The notes: generated from the letters alone by a model not told the origin. A DNA stretch of 64,000 bases from Anaeromassilibacillus sp. An172 (GCF_002160515.1 NZ_NFKS01000012.1:1-64000), one strand, 5' to 3'. Counted from the first letter of the stretch, positions 36,490-44,636 are shown. Numbers and translations are program-made.

Positions 36490-36502
36490 AATGATTATCA
36501 TT
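36490..36502 (+). promoter_or_regulatory. Fur/PerR-like operator at the rubrerythrin start site
   Basis: A perfect palindrome AATGAT-T-ATCATT, one base away from the core of the Fur consensus (AATGATAATCATT), located about 10-20 nt after the predicted transcription start. That position suits repression. Confidence 0.6.
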
Positions 36503-36592
36503 TTTCTTACGGATAACCGTTTTTGTCAGACTTTTAGGAACCAATTTATCAGATATTTAAAGATTACAACCAATGTTAAGGAGGAATTTCAC

Positions 36593-37126
36593 ATGAACTT
36601 AAAGGGAACAAAAACAGAAGCTAACTTGATGGCTGCATTCGCAGGCGAGTCACAGGCAAGAAACAAGTACACATACTATGCATCAAAGGCTAAGAAAGAG
36701 GGCTACAACCAGATCGCAGAGCTTTTCCTTGCAACAGCAGACAACGAGAAAGAACATGCAAAGCTTTGGTTTAAGCTTCTCCACGGAATCGGCACAACAG
36801 CAGAGAACCTTGAGGATGCAGCAGCCGGCGAGAACTACGAGTGGACAGACATGTATGCAACATTCGCTAAAGAGGCAAGAGAAGAAGGCTTCATCGAGAT
36901 TGCAGAGCAGTTCGAAGGCGTTGCTAAGATTGAGAAAGAGCACGAAGAGCGTTACAGAGCATTGCTCAGCAATGTAAAGAAGGGCGAAGTATTCAAGAAA
37001 GGCAGCATCGTTATTTGGGAATGCGGCAACTGCGGTCACATCCACGTTGGCGAAGAAGCTCCGGAGGTATGCCCAGTATGTTTCCATCCAAAGGCATATT
37101 TCAGAATTAAGGCTACCAACTATTGA
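36593..37126 (+). CDS. rbr: Rubrerythrin
   Basis: A 177-residue non-heme iron peroxidase that detoxifies hydrogen peroxide in anaerobes. The N-terminal ferritin-like diiron domain supplies Glu and His ligands in [36 protein letters not shown] and [10 protein letters not shown]. The C-terminal rubredoxin-like site is [21 protein letters not shown] use the ATG at 36593 behind AAGGAGGAATTTCAC. The codon use looks highly expressed. The upstream operator suggests iron- or peroxide-dependent control. Confidence 0.96.
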   Translation: MNLKGTKTEANLMAAFAGESQARNKYTYYASKAKKEGYNQIAELFLATADNEKEHAKLWFKLLHGIGTTAENLEDAAAGENYEWTDMYATFAKEAREEGFIEIAEQFEGVAKIEKEHEERYRALLSNVKKGEVFKKGSIVIWECGNCGHIHVGEEAPEVCPVCFHPKAYFRIKATNY

Positions 37127-37160
37127 TTTGACCTGACTGCGTATTTTAATACAAAACAGA

Positions 37161-37200
37161 AAACGACTGTTATCCCCAAAAGGGAAACGGTCGTTTTTCT
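37161..37200 (+). terminator. Terminator after rubrerythrin
   Basis: AAACGACTGTT pairs with AAACGGTCGTT, with an inner CCC/GGG pair, followed by TTTTTCTT. Confidence 0.88.
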
Positions 37201-37234
37201 TATGTGAGTTTTTGTAGAAGATACAGAGATTTCA

Positions 37235-37966
37235 TCAGGTTTTAAGCTCTGTGCGTCTTAAAATAAGATATGTAATTCCTCCGAATATTCCAGCTCCTAT
37301 TATCAATGAAGCTATTGGGTAGAGATAGTTTATTGTTCCGTCGGAGGTAAATCCTGCTATTCTTGAAAGAAAAGTAAAAATATTTTGGATTACATTTTCC
37401 GGAATAACATAGACAAAAAGCAAAGGAACTATAAAACCAAGAATTATACCAAGTGCAACCATAAAAGCGATAAAGAAATACTTTCCTATTTTGTTAAAGA
37501 GCACTACGAAAAAGTAGGTTACGCTTGAAACAAAGGTGTAGGTTAAAAACAGCAGAAGCCAGTTCAAAAGATACTGATTTTTAATGCCGTAAATTAAACC
37601 GAAAAAATTTTTATATTCAGTCATCACAAGAGGGGCTACCGAACCGATGATTGTATCAAAAAAAGCCAGCACCGCAGCTATAAACATGAACATGGAAATT
37701 GTTGAAATAAAAATATATTTTCTGGTAAATCCGTTTTGTATAAGCATTTTAAAGTCTTCTGTAAACCCCATAACTCCCAGTATGCCTATATATATAATAC
37801 TGCTGTTTTCCAGTGCACTCATACTTATATTTTCATTGTTTCCAAGGCACAGCTTCAGAGTAATAAAAACAGCCGCTACAATGGAAAGCATTATTGTGTA
37901 AAAAATCCATATGTATTTCACTGAGGTTAAACATTCATAGCGTATAGCGGTTTGAAGTTTTTTCAT
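37235..37966 (-). CDS. ABC transporter permease (YtrA-type operon)
   Basis: A 243-residue membrane protein with about six hydrophobic helices (WIFYTIMLSIVAAVFITL at the start, IASLIIGAGIFGGITYLIL at the end) and no other motif. It resembles permeases of GntR-controlled Ytr/bacitracin-type exporters. I use the ATG at 37966, preceded by AAAGGTGG; a GTG 12 nt earlier overlaps that site. It starts 2 nt after the ATPase stop on the minus strand. Substrate unknown; relatives respond to cell-wall-active agents (known for YtrA systems, inferred here). Confidence 0.85.
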   Translation of the reverse strand: MKKLQTAIRYECLTSVKYIWIFYTIMLSIVAAVFITLKLCLGNNENISMSALENSSIIYIGILGVMGFTEDFKMLIQNGFTRKYIFISTISMFMFIAAVLAFFDTIIGSVAPLVMTEYKNFFGLIYGIKNQYLLNWLLLFLTYTFVSSVTYFFVVLFNKIGKYFFIAFMVALGIILGFIVPLLFVYVIPENVIQNIFTFLSRIAGFTSDGTINYLYPIASLIIGAGIFGGITYLILRRTELKT

Positions 37967-37967
37967 G

Positions 37968-38828
37968 TCAGATACCACCTTTCTCAGTAAGCTTTACAAA
38001 GAGCTTTTGTAAATTCATATTTGTAATCTGGAGATTGCTGTTCTGCGGCAGCTCTTCTCGTTCGCCTAAAATATAGGCAAGCTTCATACCGCCCAGTATA
38101 TCCTCACCGATAACCTTTTTATCTGCGCAGAATTTGTCAACCTCTGCTGTAACGCCGGAAACACAGTAGCCGGTTTCCAAAAGATTTTCGGCTGAATCCT
38201 GTAAAAGAACTTTTCCCTTGTCGATTATAACAACGTCCTCAATGATGTTTGCAACCTCTTCGATAAGATGTGTGGCAAAAATTATTGTCCTTGGATTTTC
38301 CTCGTAATCGTTTAAAAGAATGTTGTAGAACAATTCTCTGTGGTTGGCATCAAGTCCCAGTACAGGCTCGTCAAAGATGAGATAGGGGACGTTTAAGGCA
38401 ATAGCCACAGTGAGTTTAAATATGGACTGATATCCCTTTGAAAGCTGTTTGAATTTTTTGTTTGTGTTTAAATTAAATTTTTCAGCTATTGCGTAAGCCT
38501 TTTCAATATCAAAGCATGAGTAAAAACGGTTCATCCACATAAAATGCTCTTTTACTTTAAGACTTGTGTTGTATAAATCCTGTTCGCTCATGCAGTGGAT
38601 TTTCTCGTGTACCGCCATATTTTCCCTTGTGGGAATACCGTCGATGAGGACTTCGCCGCTGTCAGGAAAAATTCTGTTGGCGATTATATTTATCAAGGTG
38701 GACTTGCCGGCGCCGTTTCTTCCAAGCAAGCCGTATATTTTTCCGTATTCAAAGGAAAAAGAGATATTATCAAGAGCTGTGACGTCCTTGTATCTTTTCG
38801 TAATGTTTTTAATCTGAATTGAGTCCAT
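37968..38828 (-). CDS. ABC transporter ATP-binding protein (YtrB-like)
   Basis: A 286-residue ATPase with Walker A GLLGRNGAGKSTLINIIA near residue 36, a Q-loop glutamine in CMSEQDLYN, a divergent signature LSKGYQS in place of LSGGQ, Walker B YLIFDEPVLGLDA and switch histidine IFATHLIEE. The LSKGY signature is typical of the YtrB/EcfA-unrelated clade I associate with GntR-regulated exporters. It overlaps the regulator gene by 20 nt and is followed directly by the permease gene. Confidence 0.9.
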   Translation of the reverse strand: MDSIQIKNITKRYKDVTALDNISFSFEYGKIYGLLGRNGAGKSTLINIIANRIFPDSGEVLIDGIPTRENMAVHEKIHCMSEQDLYNTSLKVKEHFMWMNRFYSCFDIEKAYAIAEKFNLNTNKKFKQLSKGYQSIFKLTVAIALNVPYLIFDEPVLGLDANHRELFYNILLNDYEENPRTIIFATHLIEEVANIIEDVVIIDKGKVLLQDSAENLLETGYCVSGVTAEVDKFCADKKVIGEDILGGMKLAYILGEREELPQNSNLQITNMNLQKLFVKLTEKGGI

Positions 38829-39192
38829 CCTCGTAACCCCTTTCTATAAGCTTTATTACGTCCTCCTTTGTCATCTGAAGCTTTGAAGCCTCTTCGATGA
38901 GGGCGGCGACGTACTGATTGTAAAATTGACTTTGTCTTTTCTGTCTGATTTTTTTAACTGCCCCGTCCTTTACGTACATACCCAGTCCTCGCTTTTTGTA
39001 AATGATTTCTTCGTCAACCAGCATATTCATTCCCTTTAAAACCGTGTGGGGATTTATGTTCAGCAGAGCGGAGATTTCGTTGGTGGAGGGGATTTTTGTT
39101 TCCTCAGGAAAAATACCTGTAAATATTGAGTCCTCCAGCTGTTCTGCAATCTGTATGAATATGGGTTTATCTATATTTGTATTTATCTTCAA
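38809..39192 (-). CDS. GntR-family repressor (YtrA-like)
   Basis: This is a short GntR protein of about 127 residues: an N-terminal winged helix (IFIQIAEQLEDSIFTG, STNEISALLNINPHTVLKG) and a brief C-terminal helical tail, as in the YtrA subfamily. The most plausible start is TTG at 39192, 8 nt after AAGGAG. The ATG at 39198 is only 2 nt from that site and the GTG at 39201 overlaps it. The first gene of its operon, it lies just behind a perfect palindrome, so it probably represses itself and the transporter. Confidence 0.88.
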   Translation of the reverse strand: MKINTNIDKPIFIQIAEQLEDSIFTGIFPEETKIPSTNEISALLNINPHTVLKGMNMLVDEEIIYKKRGLGMYVKDGAVKKIRQKRQSQFYNQYVAALIEEASKLQMTKEDVIKLIERGYEDGLNSD

Positions 39193-39209
39193 CCACATCA
39201 CTCCTTGTT

Positions 39210-39233
39210 AGTTAGTTACTTTAGTAACTAACT
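39210..39233 (-). promoter_or_regulatory. GntR operator palindrome
   Basis: AGTTAGTTACT, TT, AGTAACTAACT: a perfect 11-bp inverted repeat between the -10 box and the ribosome site of the GntR operon. It is well placed to block transcription. Confidence 0.85.
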
Positions 39234-39244
39234 ATCTTGCCTAT

Positions 39245-39273
39245 AGTATAATCAGATTGTTTTCTGTTGTCAA
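39245..39273 (-). promoter_or_regulatory. Promoter of the GntR/ABC operon
   Basis: On the minus strand: TTGACA (39273-39268), a 17-nt spacer and TATACT (39250-39245). Confidence 0.82.
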
Positions 39274-39304
39274 TAGGTTTTAAAAATTTTTCTGTGCAAA
39301 AAAT

Positions 39305-39340
39305 AAACCCACAGCGGCAATGATAAATCGCTGTGGGTTT
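39305..39340. terminator. Orphan terminator-like hairpin
   Basis: AAACCCACAGCG pairs with CGCTGTGGGTTT over a 12-nt loop. The better U-rich tail (TTATTTTTTG) is on the minus strand, yet no minus-strand gene feeds into it; it sits between two divergent genes. It may end an unannotated short transcript or shield the GntR promoter. Confidence 0.6.
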
Positions 39341-39413
39341 TGAAAGATTTTAAGAAAATAAATGAAATAAATAATCTGACAGTGGCAATAATAACATGGC
39401 GGGGTGATTTCCT

Positions 39414-39836
39414 ATGGTTATTGTTAAAAAAACACTGAAAAGAATTTTGCTTATGACATCGGGGGGAAGTGCCTATGTGGGCATAGAACTGCTTTGGCGC
39501 CATTATTCCCACTGGTCAATGTTTTTTGTAAGCGGTATATGTTTTGTAATTCTCTTTGAACTTTACACCGGCAAAAATAAGGATTTGACAATTCCTGAAA
39601 AATGCGTAATAGGAAGCGCAATTATTACAGCCATTGAGTTTGCGGCGGGCTGTATAGTTAACATTTGGCTGGGAATGGAGGTTTGGAACTACTCAAACCT
39701 GCCCTTTAACCTTTTGGGTCAGGTGTGCGTGATGTACAGCACCCTTTGGGGACTTTTGTGCCTGCCTATTGATTTCTTTTGCAGGAATGTTTTGAAAATC
39801 AAAGAAAAGTACAGTAAAAAGCTTTTGGATGGATGA
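39414..39836 (+). CDS. CmpB-type (PF06541-like) membrane protein
   Basis: A 140-residue integral membrane protein with about four helices, the last two carrying EVWNYSNLPFNLLGQVC and YSTLWGLLCLPI. The W-x-Y and N-x-x-G-Q pattern is typical of the family called putative ABC-transporter type IV/CmpB, whose function is not established. GGGGTGAT precedes the ATG. It converges with the P-type ATPase gene with 3 nt between stops and no visible terminator. No clear promoter was found. Confidence 0.75.
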   Translation: MVIVKKTLKRILLMTSGGSAYVGIELLWRHYSHWSMFFVSGICFVILFELYTGKNKDLTIPEKCVIGSAIITAIEFAAGCIVNIWLGMEVWNYSNLPFNLLGQVCVMYSTLWGLLCLPIDFFCRNVLKIKEKYSKKLLDG

Positions 39837-39839
39837 CTT

Positions 39840-41834
39840 TTAAGTCCTTAAAAGCCTGATTGAATTAAATATGCAAAGTATGCTTACTCCTGTGTCTGCA
39901 AGAACCGCAAGCCATATTGGAGCAAATCCCGCAACGCCCAAGGAAACAACTATAACTTTAACAGCTATAGCGAAGATAATATTTGCTTTTGCTGTGTTCA
40001 TAACCTTTCGGCAAAGCCTTATTGTCTTTGGAAGAGGTGAGAGGTTGCCGCCTGAAAGAACTGCGTCGGCTGTTTCGATTGCGGCTTCACTTCCAAGACC
40101 CATTGCAAAGGAGCAGTCGGCAGCCGCCATAACAGGAGCGTCGTTTATTCCGTCGCCTACATAACAGCAGACACGATTATTTTTGATTTTAGAAAATTCC
40201 TCGACCTTTTCCTGGGGGAGCAGGTCGCTTTTCAGAAGATTTATTCCAACCGCCTCTGCAATAGGCTTTGCCGAACTCTGAAAATCTCCTGTGAGCATTG
40301 CGGCGGTTTTTATTCCTAAGCTTTTAAGCTCGCCGATAACGGATTTTGCTTCCTCTCTTATTTCATCGGACAAACTGATTTCACCCAGCAGCTTTCCGTT
40401 TTCAATGAGAAAGACTTTTGAATTTTTATCGGCAGGTGTATTGTGATTTCCAAGTATACGTTTTCCTCCGCAGATGAGGACATTTCCGTCTTTTTCTGCG
40501 TATACGCCGAATCCCGGTTTTTCCTTGTAATTTTCCAGGTCAGGCAGAACAAGACCTTTGTTTTTTGCGGACTCTAAAATAGCCTTTGCCATTGGGTGAG
40601 AGGAGTTGACCTCACATGCGGCGCACAAAGCAAGAATATCATCTTCCGTAACTTCCGGTACATGGGAGATAACCTTTGATACAGACAGTTTGCCTGTGGT
40701 TATTGTTCCTGTTTTGTCAAAAGCAAAGCAGTCTGCTTTTGAAATAGCTTCAACATATTTTCCGCCTTTGATTAAAACGCCTTCCTTAGTGGCTCTTCCT
40801 ATTCCGGCATAGAAAGCCAAGGGAACCGAAATAACAATAGCACATGGGCAGGAAGCCACAAGACAGGTGAGAGAACGGTATATCCATACTGAAGGTTCGC
40901 CGCCTAAAATAATTGGGATAACAGCTATCAAAAGTGAAACAACAAGAACAATAGGTGTGTAGACAGCGGCAAAGCGTGTTATGAACTTTTCCTCATTGCT
41001 TTTTGATTTTTCCGCATCCTCAACAAGCTTTAAAATTCTTGAAGCGGTGCTTTGTGAAAGCTCCTTTGTGGTTTTAACCTTTATAAGGCCGTCACCGTTT
41101 AACATACCGCTGAGAACCTCAGTTCCTTTTTCTCCGGAAACAGGTATGCTTTCTCCGGTAATTGCAGAGGAATCAAGTGTTGTAAAGCCCTCGGTGATTA
41201 TTCCGTCAAGAGGTATTCTGTTGTGTGGCTTTACAATTATTTCAGTTCCAGTGAGAACTTCCTCTGCGGCTACAGTTGTTTCCTTTCCGTTTTTAATTAC
41301 AACAGCCGTGTCAGGTCTGATATTTGAAAGCTTGGCAATATTTTTTCTTGAACGTGCAACAGCTTTGGCTTCAAGTATCTCGCCTATTTCAAAAAGAATT
41401 GTTACAATAGCCGCTTCGGGGTATTCACCTATACAGAAAGCGGCGATAACAGCGATGGTTAAAAGTGTGGTTTCGTCAATTTTTAATTTTACTATTGTTT
41501 TTACGCCCTCAAGAAAAATTTCGTGTCCTGCCGCCAATGCACTTAATGCGTAAATCGGTATCAAAACATATATAGGGGCATTAAAAATACTTGAAACAAT
41601 TCCTGCCGCAAAAAGCAGAAGAGATAAAATCAGCCATTTATAATTCTGTTTTTCTTCTCCATGGCTGTGGTCATGGCTGTGACTGTGATGATGTTTTTCT
41701 TCCGAATCGCTTTCGTGTTCGTGGCTGTGAGAACAGCAGGGTTCCTCATGGCTTGTAAAAACCGAACCCTGTGATGCTGAACATGCTTTGCAGCCGCAGC
41801 TGTGGTGATGATGATTGTGGTTTGTTCCGCTCAT
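39840..41834 (-). CDS. zntA: Heavy-metal P1B-type ATPase (Zn/Cd/Co exporter)
   Basis: A 664-residue metal pump. The N-terminus is a His/Cys-rich metal-binding stretch (NHNHHHHSCGCKAC, then repeated HSH/HHH to about residue 60) instead of a ferredoxin-like domain. Eight helices are implied. Key motifs are SSAITGESIPV (actuator), SCPCAIVIS (transport CPC), FDKTGTITTG (phosphorylated Asp), SSHPMAKAI (the HP motif of P1B pumps) and VGDGINDAPVMAAAD. I use the ATG at 41834, 8 nt after the AAGGAG supplied by the end of the upstream regulator gene. The ArsR-type zinc sensor upstream supports zinc or cadmium export; the symbol is by function. Confidence 0.92.
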   Translation of the reverse strand: MSGTNHNHHHHSCGCKACSASQGSVFTSHEEPCCSHSHEHESDSEEKHHHSHSHDHSHGEEKQNYKWLILSLLLFAAGIVSSIFNAPIYVLIPIYALSALAAGHEIFLEGVKTIVKLKIDETTLLTIAVIAAFCIGEYPEAAIVTILFEIGEILEAKAVARSRKNIAKLSNIRPDTAVVIKNGKETTVAAEEVLTGTEIIVKPHNRIPLDGIITEGFTTLDSSAITGESIPVSGEKGTEVLSGMLNGDGLIKVKTTKELSQSTASRILKLVEDAEKSKSNEEKFITRFAAVYTPIVLVVSLLIAVIPIILGGEPSVWIYRSLTCLVASCPCAIVISVPLAFYAGIGRATKEGVLIKGGKYVEAISKADCFAFDKTGTITTGKLSVSKVISHVPEVTEDDILALCAACEVNSSHPMAKAILESAKNKGLVLPDLENYKEKPGFGVYAEKDGNVLICGGKRILGNHNTPADKNSKVFLIENGKLLGEISLSDEIREEAKSVIGELKSLGIKTAAMLTGDFQSSAKPIAEAVGINLLKSDLLPQEKVEEFSKIKNNRVCCYVGDGINDAPVMAAADCSFAMGLGSEAAIETADAVLSGGNLSPLPKTIRLCRKVMNTAKANIIFAIAVKVIVVSLGVAGFAPIWLAVLADTGVSILCIFNSIRLLRT

Positions 41835-41839
41835 AATTG

Positions 41840-42175
41840 TCACTCCTTAATGTGTTCAAGACCTAAACTGAATATTTTGTGTATATGGTCGTCTGCAAGG
41901 CTGTAGAAGCTCTGCTTTCCGTCCTTTCTCACCTTAACAAGCTTGTTGTGTCTGAGTATTCTAAGCTGGTGGGAAATAGTTGACTGCTCAAGACCTAAAA
42001 TTTCGGAAATACAGCAGACGGACTGTTCGCCTTGGAATAAAACGCACATAATTCTGATTCTTGTGGTATCTCCGAATATTTTAAATAAATCCGCAAGCTC
42101 GAAAAGAGTGTCGGTGTCCGGCATATTTTTTATGGTTTCCATAACCTTGTTTTTGTGTTCTTCATGGTTAGCCAC
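41840..42175 (-). CDS. ArsR/SmtB-family metal sensor
   Basis: A 111-residue winged-helix repressor of the ArsR/SmtB family. The recognition helix is in EILGLEQSTISHQLRIL. The C-terminal helix reads DDHIHKIFSLGLEHIKE, exactly D-x-H-x10-H-x2-E, the alpha-5 zinc site known from SmtB, CzrA and NmtR. The start is GTG at 42175 with AAGGAGG 7 nt upstream; the longer open frame reaches into the promoter. Its last codons form the ribosome site of the downstream metal pump, so the two are translationally linked. Confidence 0.92.
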   Translation of the reverse strand: MANHEEHKNKVMETIKNMPDTDTLFELADLFKIFGDTTRIRIMCVLFQGEQSVCCISEILGLEQSTISHQLRILRHNKLVKVRKDGKQSFYSLADDHIHKIFSLGLEHIKE

Positions 42176-42211
42176 AATACAGCCTCCTTTTCGTAAATGA
42201 ATTGTATCTGA

Positions 42212-42271
42212 ACATATGAATAACTGTTCATATGTTAGTTTGATAATACACCCATATAAAGCTTTTGTCAA
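42212..42271 (-). promoter_or_regulatory. ArsR operon promoter and 12-2-12-like operator
   Basis: On the minus strand: TTGACA (42271-42266), a 17-nt spacer and TATTAT (42248-42243). It is followed by the inverted repeat AACATATGAA-CAGTTA-TTCATATGTT (42237-42212), which fits ArsR/SmtB operators and covers the likely start site. Confidence 0.85.
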
Positions 42272-42304
42272 TAATAAATTTTTGTTTTTTAACTGCAAAA
42301 ATAT

Positions 42305-42337
42305 AAAACTCCGGCAAATGATTTTTACCGGAGTTTT
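42305..42337 (-). terminator. Terminator of the lipoprotein gene
   Basis: AAAACTCCGG pairs with CCGGAGTTTT over a 13-nt loop, followed on the minus strand by ATATTTTTG. It lies upstream of the ArsR promoter. Confidence 0.85.
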
Positions 42338-42363
42338 AGTTTGATAGAAAAACTATTTTTTCA

Positions 42364-43305
42364 TTAGAATGTAATGTTTATTTCGCCTGACTCGGTGACT
42401 GTATCCCAGTTATCGTCGATTATGTGGAATGACAATGTCACATCCTTGATAGATGAAATGTCGTTGCTGGCAAGTTCTTCTTTGTCAAAATCAACTGTTG
42501 CCAAAGCGTGAGAATTTGGAAGCATATCATAGTAGAAGAATGGGTCAATCATAAATCCGTTTACAGAAACATCGTCTGTAGACATTGTGATGTTAAAGTC
42601 ATTATTGTTTTCAATGTAAAGTAAAATGGACTGAGTGTCATATTTTGCGTTTTCAAAAAGACCCTTTGCAACAATCTTTATGTTGCTTCCGTCGTAGATA
42701 ACTTCACCGTTGTCATCGTATTTATAATCATAGGTTTCAGCGGCAGAAGTCTTTAACTGAACCGGAGCTGATCTAAGATATTCATCGTATTCTTCTGTGC
42801 TGACAGAAAATGTCATAGTCATATCTGCTGCGGTTTTAATATCCAGGAAATCCAATTCATCTTTAGGAATATCTATTGTTTCGTTGGATTTTTTACCTGC
42901 TGAAACAGTAGCGTACAAGAAAGCGTATTCAGTCATATATCCGTTTATGGCAAACTGATCTATGCTGAAATTTAAAGTTTGATCTGTGTTGTTTTCAATA
43001 AGAACATCGAGAATTAAATCGCCGTAATAATCGTATTCGAGGCTCTTAGCTGTAATTTTAACATTGTCCTGATCCAGCAAAACAGTTTCATCTATTGAGA
43101 AATCAGATGAAGCATTGCTGTTGTCTTTTTCTGTTTCCTGCTCTTCTGCATTGTCTTTTGTGTTGTCTTCAGAATCGCCGTCGGTTGATACTTGCTCAGG
43201 TTCCTTCATTGCATTTTCTAATTCTTTCTGTAAATCAGAAAACGAACAAGCTGTTGCAGAGAATGCCATTGCAAGCACAAGAAATAATGTCAATACCCTT
43301 TTCAT
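42364..43305 (-). CDS. Lipoprotein with two tandem homologous domains
   Basis: A 313-residue exported lipoprotein with a type II signal peptide (MKRVLTLFLVLAMAFSATAC, lipidated Cys20) and an acidic linker to about residue 75. Two related beta-rich domains follow: one beginning VKITAKSLEYDYYGDLILDV, with IENNTDQTLNFSI and FAINGYM, and a second with IKIVAKGLFENAKY, IENNNDFNITMS and VSVNGFM. The pattern resembles extracellular immunoglobulin-like (DUF4352-like) domains, but I cannot assign the family. GGGGAC precedes the ATG. It has its own promoter and terminator. Confidence 0.82.
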   Translation of the reverse strand: MKRVLTLFLVLAMAFSATACSFSDLQKELENAMKEPEQVSTDGDSEDNTKDNAEEQETEKDNSNASSDFSIDETVLLDQDNVKITAKSLEYDYYGDLILDVLIENNTDQTLNFSIDQFAINGYMTEYAFLYATVSAGKKSNETIDIPKDELDFLDIKTAADMTMTFSVSTEEYDEYLRSAPVQLKTSAAETYDYKYDDNGEVIYDGSNIKIVAKGLFENAKYDTQSILLYIENNNDFNITMSTDDVSVNGFMIDPFFYYDMLPNSHALATVDFDKEELASNDISSIKDVTLSFHIIDDNWDTVTESGEINITF

Positions 43306-43409
43306 TTTTATATGTCCCCTTTAAAAATAATGATGATATAAAAATATAATATATTCATATAAATGCGTTGTTAAAATATAAAAATATATCACACTATACC
43401 ATATGTCTG

Positions 43410-43438
43410 ATTATACAGTAGTATAAAATTTATGTCAA
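43410..43438 (-). promoter_or_regulatory. Promoter of the lipoprotein gene
   Basis: On the minus strand: TTGACA (43438-43433), a 17-nt spacer and TATAAT (43415-43410). The 5' leader is about 100 nt. Confidence 0.8.
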
Positions 43439-43507
43439 TATAAAAATTAAACTGCGATACGGTTTATATTTGATTGTATTTATGCTATAATCCTCTTGGT
43501 GATTTTT

Positions 43508-44374
43508 ATGATATGTAATTTATGTCCGAGAAATTGTAATGCCCAAAGGGAAGAATACAGCGGAAAAGGCTTCTGCAAAATGGGAACCATCCCGAAAATA
43601 GCTTTGGCGGCACCTCACTATTGGGAGGAGCCCTGTATCAGCGGCAAAAACGGCAGCGGTACAGTGTTTTTCAGCGGCTGCACCATGAAATGCGTATTTT
43701 GCCAGAACTACGAGATTTCTTCAATGGGTCAGGGCAAATATGTGACCGCCTATGAGCTTTCGGAGATTTACCGCAGTCTTGAGGATAAAGGGGTTCACAA
43801 TATAAACCTTGTGACGGCAACCCATTTTATAGATGAGATTATAAAAAGCTTTGAAATATACATGCCTAAGATTCCCATAGTTTACAACTGCGGAGGCTAT
43901 GAAAAGGTAGAAACCCTTAAAAGGCTTGAGGGAATAGTATCTGTTTATCTTCCTGATTTTAAATACGGATTTAACGAGCTGGGAGAGAAATATTCAAAAG
44001 CCGTCAATTATGTTGAAACAGCCGAAAACGCCATAGGGGAAATGGTTCGTCAAAGGGGAAAAGTGCAGTTTGATGAAAACGGCATGATAACAAGCGGTGT
44101 AATCGTAAGACATTTGATACTTCCAAACCATACAAAAAGCAGTATAAAGGTTCTTGAAATTATCAAGGAAAAATTCGGCGATAATGTGCTTGTCAGCCTT
44201 ATGGGACAGTACATCCCCATGGGAAAAGCCGAAGATTTTGAAAAGCTCAACAGAAAGATAACACCGAGAGAGTATAACAAGGTTTTGGATGTTTTATATG
44301 ATTTGGAAATAGATGGTTTCGCCCAGGAGCTTAAATCGGCGGATAAAAAATTTGTTCCTAAATGGGATATTTAG
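43508..44374 (+). CDS. Radical SAM protein, PflA/AmmeMemoRadiSam-like
   Basis: A 288-residue radical SAM protein. The N-terminus has a Cys cluster (MICNLCPRNCNAQREEY, then GFCKMG). The SAM cluster is CTMKCVFCQNYEISS near residues 58-72, followed by NLVTATHF, YNCGGYE and LPDFKYG, as in pyruvate-formate-lyase-activating-enzyme-like proteins of unknown substrate. The ATG at 43508 has GGTGA 5 nt upstream. A TATAAT at 43486-43491 with TTTATA 17 nt before it implies a very short leader of about 10 nt. It is monocistronic. Confidence 0.85.
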   Translation: MICNLCPRNCNAQREEYSGKGFCKMGTIPKIALAAPHYWEEPCISGKNGSGTVFFSGCTMKCVFCQNYEISSMGQGKYVTAYELSEIYRSLEDKGVHNINLVTATHFIDEIIKSFEIYMPKIPIVYNCGGYEKVETLKRLEGIVSVYLPDFKYGFNELGEKYSKAVNYVETAENAIGEMVRQRGKVQFDENGMITSGVIVRHLILPNHTKSSIKVLEIIKEKFGDNVLVSLMGQYIPMGKAEDFEKLNRKITPREYNKVLDVLYDLEIDGFAQELKSADKKFVPKWDI

Positions 44375-44466
44375 ATAAACCTTGTTGATTTTTCGTTTAA
44401 TTTGGTGAGCGAAAATGACTGTTGCTTTGATTTTGAGATAAATTTTTAAAAAATTTTTAAAAAAAC

Positions 44467-44495
44467 TTGCAATACAAGGAAAAACATGGTATAAT
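44467..44495 (+). promoter_or_regulatory. Promoter of the csp leader / putative small RNA
   Basis: TTGCAA, a 17-nt spacer and TATAAT; predicted start near 44502. Confidence 0.75.
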
Positions 44496-44501
44496 TCACC
44501 T

Positions 44502-44583
44502 GTATTCTAAAGTGCTTACTGAACTCGCATGCTTTTGTAAGTCATTTGCGGCACATGATTTACAAGAGTATGCGATTTTTTAT
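44502..44583 (+). ncRNA. Long terminator-like hairpin, attenuator or small RNA
   Basis: The arms at 44526-44545 and 44555-44574 pair over 20 bp with only three G-U wobbles around the loop TTGCGGCAC, and a T-run ATTTTTTAT follows. From the upstream promoter this would give a transcript of about 80 nt ending before the cold-shock gene. It may be a free small RNA or a conditional terminator in the csp leader. Confidence 0.6.
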
Positions 44584-44636
44584 CAGAAGGGAAAGTAGAG
44601 TATAATTATTTTTATTACATATTGGAGGATCTACTC

